Positions 56,681 to 64,000 of a stretch of DNA of 64,000 nucleotides are shown here, piece by piece. This DNA comes from Sabellastarte sp. h YS-2021 (taxonomy: Eukaryota > Annelida > Polychaeta > Sabellida > Sabellidae), in the NCBI GenBank assembly GCA_964017235.1, contig OZ024933.1, positions 5,955,962-6,019,961 of the forward strand, in the 5' to 3' direction. The notes beneath the pieces are model-generated. The model did not search any database. It saw only the letters and a list, made by a program, of their open reading frames with translations, and had not been told where the DNA came from. Every line of letters starts with the position of its first letter. Position 1 is the first letter of the stretch. The position numbers and the translations under genes were made by a program.

Positions 56681-57401
56681 TGTTGTTTACCAAGTAGTAC
56701 GAATCTGGGATACCCAAACCATTTTATTCTAGCATGCATGGAAAAGTGCAAAAAACTGAGACAAAGTGTACAATTTCGTCAGATTTAGGCTTTATTTTGG
56801 ATATTTGAAGTGTAAGTAAACGGTTTTACTTAAAATGGAGATATTGATGTATATCTTTAGACATGGATATCGGCAAACCCTGTGCCAAAACAATAAATAT
56901 TGTCAATATTGATAAACATTCTAACATGACACGGATGTGTCATCGATTCTGATTGGCTAAACGACAAAATACTTCACCGGTAAAATACAGCGTAACCCTG
57001 TGACTTCCTATTATCACTCATTATGGCTGTCGTAACAATGAACGTTTTACAGGCAATAAACCATGGTAAAATTCTGCGTATACCGTGGTTTGGTCAGGGG
57101 TTATTCCTATAATGTAACCACTACTGAAGCGTCTATATTGTGACATTGTTGGTAACAATGTTGTTTTGGTATTGAGATAATTAAGCGTCCCTGAAAAGGG
57201 CGCTTCTTTGGTTTCGCGTCAGTTTCCTCGCCGCCGCCGCATTATGGCCTCCCTTGAATATCTCCCTTATTATTGCAAGGTATTGGGAAACCTTATGTGA
57301 AGAGATTAGATAGCTGGTCAGATTTACCCCTGGGTCAAAACTGGGGTGATAAAATAGCCGATTTTGTGTTTTGGCCGTGTTTTGTCCAGTTTTGGCCTTT
57401 T

Positions 57402-58838
57402 TACCCCACAGCCCTTAAGGGCTGTCGGGATATTGTTTCACCCATGGTGTCCGGATGAGCGGGCGGGCATCCTGTTGGGTGGGCGGGCGGCTGGAAAAAG
57501 TTTGTCCGGGCTGTATCTCAGAAACCGTAAGGTGTAGGAAGTTGATACTTGGTAGGGACATTGGTTAGGGGGTGTAGTTGTGCAACGTCATGGTCTGACC
57601 TTGATTTGACCTTTGACCTTGCCGTAGTGACCTTGAGTTTGAAAAATCTTGTCCGGGCTATATCTCGGAAACCGTAAGGTGTAGGAAGTTGATACTTGGT
57701 AGGGACATTGGTTAGGGGGTGTAGTTGTGCAATGTCATGGTGTGACCTTGATTTGACCTTTGACTTTTCCGTAGTGACCTTGACCTATAAAATCTTGTCC
57801 GGGCTATATCTCGGAAACTGTAAGGTGTAGGAAGTTGATACTTGGTAGGGATATTGGTTAGGGGGTGTAGGGGTGCAGCGTCATGGAATGACCTTGATTT
57901 GACCTTTGACCTTGCTGTAGTGACCTTGACCTATAAAATCTTGTCCGGGCTATATCTCAGAAACTGTAAGATGTAGGAAGTTGATATTTGGTAGGGACAT
58001 TGGTTAGGGGGTGTAGTTGTGCAACGTCATGGTCTGACCTTGATTTGACCTTTGACCTTGCCATAGTGACCTTGACCGATAAAATCTTGTCCAGGCTATA
58101 TCTCGGAAACTGTAAGGTGTAGGAAGTTGATATTTGGCAGGGATATTGGTTAGGGGGTGTAGTTGTGCAACGTCATGGTCTGATCAGGATTTGACCTTTG
58201 ACCTATAAAATCTTGTCCAGGCTATATCTCAGAAACCGTAAGGTGTAGGAAGTTGATACTTAGTAGAGACATTGGTTAGGGGGTGTAGTTGTGTAACGCC
58301 GTGGTGTGACCTTGATTTGACCTTGCCGTAGTGACCTTGACCTTTAAAATGTTGTGACACCTTTGGGTCTGTCTTTTGATGCAGATTAAGCACTGTTAAT
58401 ACATATTAGAATTTATTAAGAATTTTACTTTCATAACTTCCCATTGTAAGAGATAGAATTTCATCAAGTGAGCCACAGATTTTGCTCCAACACCACACAT
58501 AAGCGTTCATTAAATGTATTACCACTTCTGTATGCATGGTAATATTCAAAACATCTAAACCATAATTCGGCCATGCAGATGTAGATAAAGAATGTTGAAT
58601 TTTAGTTTACTGATTAATGCTGTCATCTTGTTATTGAATTGACTTGTTTTAATACTTATCTTTTCATGCATTATCTTTATTTTAAACATTATTTTCTGCA
58701 TTCAAACTTTTTTTGGAACTTTATATAACTGACAGTGCTCTGAAAGTATCCTGAACTTTGTACTGGTACAGTGCTTCTGTATCTCATGGTGTTGAAAATA
58801 TTTCCCTAGGCTGTGGGGTACGGGCATCTCTGATGCTA
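57402..58838 (+). mobile_element. Helentron-like element, family B, copy 2, nested in family D
   Basis: The 5' end is TACCCCACAGCCC with the perfect palindrome ACAGCCCTTAAGGGCTGT (57408-57425), then a GCGGGCGGGC GC patch. About six units of about 150 bp carry TATATCTCGGAAACCGTAAG and TTGATACTTGGTAGGGACAT. The 3' side has GGCTGTGGGGTA (58809-58820), hairpin GCATC-TCT-GATGC (58824-58836) and CTA before a T run. Neighbouring family D units give the empty site CCTTTTATCTCC. Confidence 0.88.
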
Positions 58839-58864
58839 TTTTATCTCCTTTATTCTTGCTTTTA

Positions 58865-59582
58865 GAGTTTAGAATGTATTAAGAGGTATTGGGAAACCTT
58901 ATGTGAAGAGTCTAGATAGCTGGTCAGATTTACCCCCCCCCCCCCCCCCCCCCCACCCCATGCGTTAAACTGGGGGTCATAAAATAGCCGATTTGGTGTT
59001 TCTACCTCTTATCTCCTTTATTCTTGCTTTTAGAGTTTTAGAATGTATTAAGAGGTATTGGAAACCTTATGTGATGAGTCTAGATAGCTGGTCAGAATTA
59101 CCCCCGGATCACCCCTTATGGGTCAAACTGGGGTCATAAAATAGCCGATTTTGTGTTTTTGCCTTTTATCTCCTTTGTTCTTGCATTTAGAGCTTTAGAG
59201 TGTATTAAGAGGTGGTGGGAAACCTTACGTGAAGAGCCTAGATAGCCGGTCACATTTACCCCCTGCCACCCCCCACCCCCCTTATGGATCAAACTGGGGT
59301 CATGAAATAGCCAATTTTGTGTTTTTGCCTTATATCTAGTTTATTCTTGCTTTCAGAGATTTACAATGTATTAAGAGGTATTGGGAAACCTTATGTGATG
59401 AGTAGATAGCTGGTCAGATTTGTGTTTTTGCCTTACATCTACTTTAGTCTTGCTTCTACAGCTTTAGAATGTATTAAGAGGTATTGGGAAACCTTATGTG
59501 AAGAATCTAGATAGCTGGTCAGATTTACCCCCTGACCCTCCCTTATGGGTCAAACTGGGGTCATAAAATAGCCGATTTTCAA
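58865..59582. repeat. Family D central tandem array
   Basis: Four to five units of about 155 bp carry TAGAATGTATTAAGAGGTAT, GGTCAGATTTACCCC and AAACTGGGGTCATAAAATAG. One unit holds a poly-C run at about 58937-58954. Confidence 0.9.
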
Positions 59583-60083
59583 TTACATCAAAATAGAAAT
59601 GAGCATTATTCATAAGATATAAATAGGCTTGTGGGAACATTGACCTTTTATTTACTCATTGGGATAGATGTGGTCACAGCATTGTGTCATAAACTTCTTG
59701 CCTTTCCAAAGGCTCAAATTTTACTATGCCTTTTTCTAAAATGTAAATAGGTATATGGCATTTATAAAGCACTGTTACTCTTTAATTAAGTAGTTTTATG
59801 GTGTAATTTTCAACCTATTATAAGTATTGATGCTTTATGCTTTCTGAGCCAGAGCATTTATTCAATTAACTTTTCACAATTTATAACCATAGAAAACAAA
59901 AAAAGCTTAAATTTTTCTTTATGTTAATGCATGAACTTCCACACTGTCTGCTTAACTTTCACTTCTTCTCTCAGCACTGCATGCTTTTATTTTCAAAAAC
60001 CCTTTTCTACTGTATATTTTATTGCAGTGAACCTTTTTGGGACGCTTAGTTTTTGTTAGCAAAAACATTCTTCTAGTTTTAAG

Positions 60084-60473
60084 TAGGGCTGGGACGGGTG
60101 CTGAAAAACGGCACCGAGTACTCGCCCTCTGATAACCGGCCCGAATTCGAGTAACCACGAGATTTAGTATCTACCATTAGAAGTCTTCTGTAAACAAATA
60201 GTCGGTTCCGGAAACAAAACTTTTGAAGTAAAACGTCTTCTATTTGACCAGATATTATAGAATATGGAGTAAATTATATGTTTTTAAGCGAAAATAACAA
60301 GTTTCATTGATATTATGTGACGGGAATGCTGAAATGTAGCATTTTTTACACAAGCGGTTCATTACGTGGGTGATAATACAATACCTCGCGAGTAACCGAG
60401 TATTTAAAATGGACTCGAGTACTAGCAAAGATTGTCTCGTCTATCGAGGCTCGAGTACCCGTTCACAGCCCTA
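60084..60473. mobile_element. hAT-type MITE, TAGGGCTG family
   Basis: 390 bp from TAGGGCTGGGACGGGTG to GTTCACAGCCCTA, very close to 23863-24252. The flanks GTTTTAAG (60076-60083) and ATTTTAAG (60474-60481) match at 7 of 8 bases. It sits right against the 3' CTAG of the family D element. Confidence 0.85.
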
Positions 60474-61389
60474 ATTTTAAGCGTCCGTGGTTTGCTAGCT
60501 TTTGATCTGGTTGTTAACATACACAGTCCTCGTGGTTTGTTATTACTTTTACATAAATAAATAGACTCATTGCCTCCTACCAAGGAGATATTATTTTCAT
60601 GACAGTTTGTCTGTTAGCTTGTTTGTTAACAGGATTACTACGGGTTAGATCTTCCTGAAAGTAAAATTTAAAAATATTAAGAAGATGGGTCTTGGTCCAA
60701 CTTAGATCCCATTAGATTTTGAAAGTAATCTGGATCACAGTCCGGATTCAAAAAGAGTAATCTATATTTTCCCATTTATTGATTATTATTACGTAGTGTT
60801 GTTAATGGTTTACCGGTATGCGGAATATCATTTCGTTTTGGTAGAAAAAACGAAGTCCGCAAAGAATATTTGGGAACTGGTTTTTGAAGACGTTATTATT
60901 TTAGGCTTTCTAATGGCTGATACTTCATCAAAACGACAAAAAATATACATATTTTGTAAAATATGTCACATTTTTATGTCAGCTGACTTGTCAGTCAGCT
61001 GACATTATGTCATCACTCTGCGGCGTGGGCGTCCGCGTCCGCGTGAACAACTTCTTCTCCAAAACTACAAGGCCTAGAGACATGCTGTTTTTTTTAAAAG
61101 ATATCTTATCTGTCGAGGATGAAAAATTGTTCAAGGCATGCAAATCTGTCTGTTCGTCTGTTTGCTAGAGACATTACAAGGGGGGTACCCCCACCAAAAG
61201 TGTGAAAATTTCAACTTTTTATCACAATTTTCTCAGTGACTATTGCAGGGATTTCTCTCATATCTTGCATATATGTACTAGGCCAGAGGTAGATTCTCTT
61301 GTGTGAGTATGAGACCTGGATCTGTCTTACTTTTTTTTTAATAAATTTTTTTAATAATTTTTAATGCATTAAAATTCATGAAATCATGC

Positions 61390-62970
61390 ACTAAATCACT
61401 TATAACTTCAAAAGTGTTGCATTTACAGCATTTTGTGAAAATATGTTGTTCAGCTACTTTTTTCATAGCTACAATATGGTGAGTAAGTTGGGTGTCTGTC
61501 TCAATAGCTAAGTGAGTAATAGCTACTTTTGGGCTTTTCAGTAACTTCCATTATGAGTAAAATCACTTGTAACTTAAAAACTATTGCATTTAGAGAATTT
61601 CGTATAAATATGTTATTCAGCCACTTTTGGGCCAGCTATAACATAGTGAAATTTCAGACCTGTAGCTCATGGCATAGCCGAGTAATAGCTACTTTTAGGT
61701 TATCACTGTTGAGTAAATCGCTTATAACTTGAAAACTATTGCATTTAGAGAATTTCGTATAACTATGTTATTCAGCTACTTTTGGGTCAGCTATAACATA
61801 GTAAAATTTCAGACCTGTAGCTCATGGCATAGCTGAATAATAGCTACTTTTAGGTTATCACTGTTGAGTAAATCACTTATAACTTGAAAAGTGTTGCATT
61901 TAGAGCATTTTGTTAAAATATGTTGTTCAGCTACTTTTTTCATAGCTACAATATGGTGAGTAAGTTGGGTGTCTGTCTCAATAGCTAAGTGAGTAATAGC
62001 TACTTTTGGGCTTTTCAGTAACTTCCATCATGAGTAAAATCTCTTGTAACTTAAAAACTATTGCATTTAGAGAATTTCGTATAAATATGTTATTCAGCTA
62101 CTTTTGGGCCAGCTATAACATAGTAAAATTTCAGACCTGTAGCTCATGGCATAGCTGAGTAATAGCTACTTTTAGGTTATCACTGTTGAGTAAATCACTT
62201 ATAACTTGAAAACTATTGCATTTAGAGTATTTTGTTTCATATGTTATTCACCTATTTTGGGGTCAGCTATAACATAGTGAAGTTTCAGACCTGTGGCTCA
62301 TTTCATAGCTGAGTAATAGCTACTTTGAAGTTCTCACTGTTGAGTAAATCAGTTATAATTGGAAAACTATTGCATTTACAGAAATTTGTGCAAATATGTT
62401 ATTCAGCTACTTTTGGGTCAGCTATAACATAGTGAAATTATAGACCTATAGCTCATGGCACAACTGAGCAATAGCTATTCTCAGGTACTGACTGTTGAGT
62501 AAATCAGCTATAACTTGAAAAAGATTGTATTTGGAGTATTTTGTTAAAATATATTGTTCACCTACTTTTGGGTCAGCTATAACATAGTGAAATTACAGAC
62601 CTATAGCTCATGGCATAGTGGAGCAATAGCTATTTTCAGGTTCTCACTATTGAGTAAATCAGTTGTAGCTTGAAAACTATTGCATTTACAGTAGTTTGCT
62701 TAAATATGTTGTTCACCTACTTTTGGGTTAGCTATAACATAGTAAAATTTCAGACATGTAGCTCATTGCATAGATGAGTAATAGTTCCTTTGAGGTTCTC
62801 ACTGTTGAGTAAATCAGTTGTAACTTGAAAACTATTACATTTAGAGTAATTTGTTAAATATGTTATTCACAGAATTTTTGGTCAGCTATAACATAGTGAA
62901 ATTGCAGACCTCTATGTCATGGCATAGCTGAGCAATAGCTACTTTCAGGTTCTCACTGTTGAGTAAATCA
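61390..62970. repeat. Family G central tandem array, homologous to the 133-bp satellite
   Basis: About ten units carry GAGTAATAGCTACTTTTAGG, AACTTGAAAACTATTGCATT, TTATTCAGCTACTTTTGGG and TTTCAGACCTGTAGCTCATG. The reverse complement of the 1-1557 satellite has TTTCAGACCCATAGCT, GAGTAAAT, TATTGCA and TCATTCACCTACTTTTGGG in the same order. Confidence 0.88.
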
Positions 62971-62971
62971 T

Positions 62972-63720
62972 TGTATCCACTGGATAGCCGCAGTGTGTAG
63001 AGAGAGATTTCACCATTACTGCTTTGATGAAAAAAAATATTATAGCTAGCTTTCTTAAGTTTGCAGTATATATTAATAACCATAAAATGTTGTCTGGGAA
63101 TATTTTTGGCCTCATTTTGAGAAACAAGATGGCCGCCACAGGTGTTTTTTGTCAGTCATGAAAAGTGCTTATATCTCCCTTATTATTGATCCTAGAGGTT
63201 TGGGATGATAAACCAACCTGTAGGAAATCATGTGGTGGGAATCTTTTGGTGTGGTCAGATTTGACCTTCAATGACCCTTCAAGGTCAAACAAGGATAGCC
63301 AAACTTAAAAGTGCTTATAACTCGCTTATTATTGGTCCCAGAGGTTTGGGATGGTAAAAAGACAGGAAATCATGGGCTGTGAATCTGTTGATATGGTCCG
63401 ATTTGACCTTGGAACCCTCCTTCAAGGTCAAATGAGGATAGCGAAAATTGAAAGTGCCTACAACTCGCTTATTATTGGTGACAGAGATTTGGGATGGCAT
63501 AGGAAATCATTGGCTCGGAATCTTTTGGTGTGGTCAGATTTGACCTTTGGACCCCTCCTTCAAGGTCAAATGAGGACAGCCAAGCTTAAAAGTGCTTATA
63601 ACTCATTTATAATTGGTCCTAGAGGTTTGGAATGGTAAACCATAGGAAATCATGGGCTGGGAATGTATTTGTGTTGTTAGATTGGACCTTGGACCCCTTC
63701 TTCAAGGTCGAACGAGGATA
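62972..63720 (+). mobile_element. Helentron-like element, family F, damaged copy inside family G
   Basis: It starts TTGTATCCACTGGATAGCC with the second palindrome arm deleted. AAGATGGCCGCCACAGG and about three 147-bp units (CTCGCTTATTATTGGTCC, TTTGACCTT) follow. It stops at GAACGAGGATA without reaching hairpin or CTAG; family G sequence (TTGCATTTGTAGTATTTC) resumes directly. Confidence 0.78.
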
Positions 63721-63835
63721 TTGCATTTGTAGTATTTCTTTAAATATGTTTTAACCTATTTTTTACACTTAAACAATTACCTTGTTATTTTCCTTCATAA
63801 TACCATTTACAGGGCACAACTTTTTTATCCTTTTT

Positions 63836-64000
63836 ATGTCAGCTGACTTGTCAGTCAGCTGGCATTATGTCGTCACTCTGCGGCGTGGGCGTACGCGTAC
63901 GCGTCCGCGTGAACAACTTCTCCTCCAAAACTACAAGGCCTAGAGACGTGCTGTTTTTTTTAAAAGATACCTTATCTATCGAGGATGAAAAATTGTTCAA
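63836..64000 (+). mobile_element. Helentron-like element, family G, copy 2 (5' end, runs off the window)
   Basis: It repeats the palindrome arms of copy 1 (one change, CTGGCAT) and the GC patch, expanded to GTACGCGTACGCGTCCGCG. The next 100 bp match 61055-61140 almost exactly. Confidence 0.85.

Larger units (their letters stand above)
57182..60076 (+). mobile_element. Helentron-like element, family D, with family B nested inside
   Basis: The 5' end is T|TAAGCGTCCC with palindrome AAGCGTCCC...GGGCGCTT, then TCGCCGCCGCCGCATT. Units of about 155 bp (TTAAGAGGTATTGGGAAACC, GATAGCTGGTCAGATTTACC) run to about 59580. The 3' side has GGGACGCTTA (60039-60048, inverse of the 5' end), hairpin GTTTTTG-TTAG-CAAAAAC (60049-60066), ATTCTT and CTAG (60073-60076), then TTTT. 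The family B element 57402-58838 interrupts the first unit. Confidence 0.85.
60976..63835 (+). mobile_element. Helentron-like element, family G, copy 1
   Basis: The 5' palindrome has arms ATGTCAGCTGAC and GTCAGCTGACAT around TTGTCA (60976-61005), after a T run. The CGGCGTGGGCGTCCGCGTCC patch follows at 61020. Central units of about 155 bp run to 62970. A family F piece (62972-63720) interrupts the array, after which about 110 bp of G-like sequence remains. No 3' hairpin or CTAG was found, so the right limit is approximate. Confidence 0.65.

Overview
The window looks like nuclear DNA of an animal, most likely a marine or freshwater bivalve mollusc. The reasons are AT-rich sequence, spliced genes with GT/AG introns, tRNA-derived SINEs, Penelope-like and Ty3/gypsy-like retroelements, many hAT MITEs and a very dense load of Helitron/Helentron-like tandem-repeat elements. 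The genus cannot be told from the sequence alone.

Two conserved host genes frame the window and both run off it. On the left, on the minus strand, are four consecutive exons of mitochondrial malate dehydrogenase (MDH2-like): 14389-14557, 8944-9027, 7618-7727 and 6861-6986. The transit-peptide exon was not found and the 3' exons lie beyond base 1. On the right, on the plus strand, are six exons of replication factor C subunit 5 (the clamp-loader subunit RFC5, 36 kDa class): 45972-46009, 52791-52855, 53255-53391, 53989-54068, 55687-55760 and 56279-56438. The remaining 3' exons lie beyond base 64000. Splice phases join without a break in both genes. I found no other convincing host gene.

Almost everything else is mobile or repetitive DNA. 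The main theme is at least seven families (called A to G here) of non-autonomous elements with the layout of Helentron-associated interspersed elements. They have an AT-rich target that is often clearly T|T, a 5' terminal palindrome different in each family, and a CGG/CCG-rich patch just inside it. A central array of roughly 130-180 bp (or longer) tandem units follows, then a subterminal inverted copy of the 5' end, then a short hairpin and usually a terminal CTAG. Families A, C, D and F have copies with both ends visible. They sit inside host introns, inside a satellite, inside a hAT element and inside each other. The 133-bp satellite at the left edge is itself homologous to the central array of family G at 61-63 kb.

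Other elements include a young LTR retrotransposon (33544-39174). Its two 1012-bp LTRs are nearly identical, it has a perfect tRNA-Pro primer-binding site, and its single intact ORF encodes Gag, protease and integrase but no reverse transcriptase. It has landed inside a SINE between the A and B boxes. Ten or more hAT-type elements are present, several with exact or near-exact 8-bp target duplications. There are also TA-flanked TIR elements, two Penelope-like GIY-YIG remnants, two LINE 3'-end remnants, 5S-like repeat pieces and several foldback elements. Nested insertions give many internal empty sites, so insertion order and exact ends can be read from this window alone.
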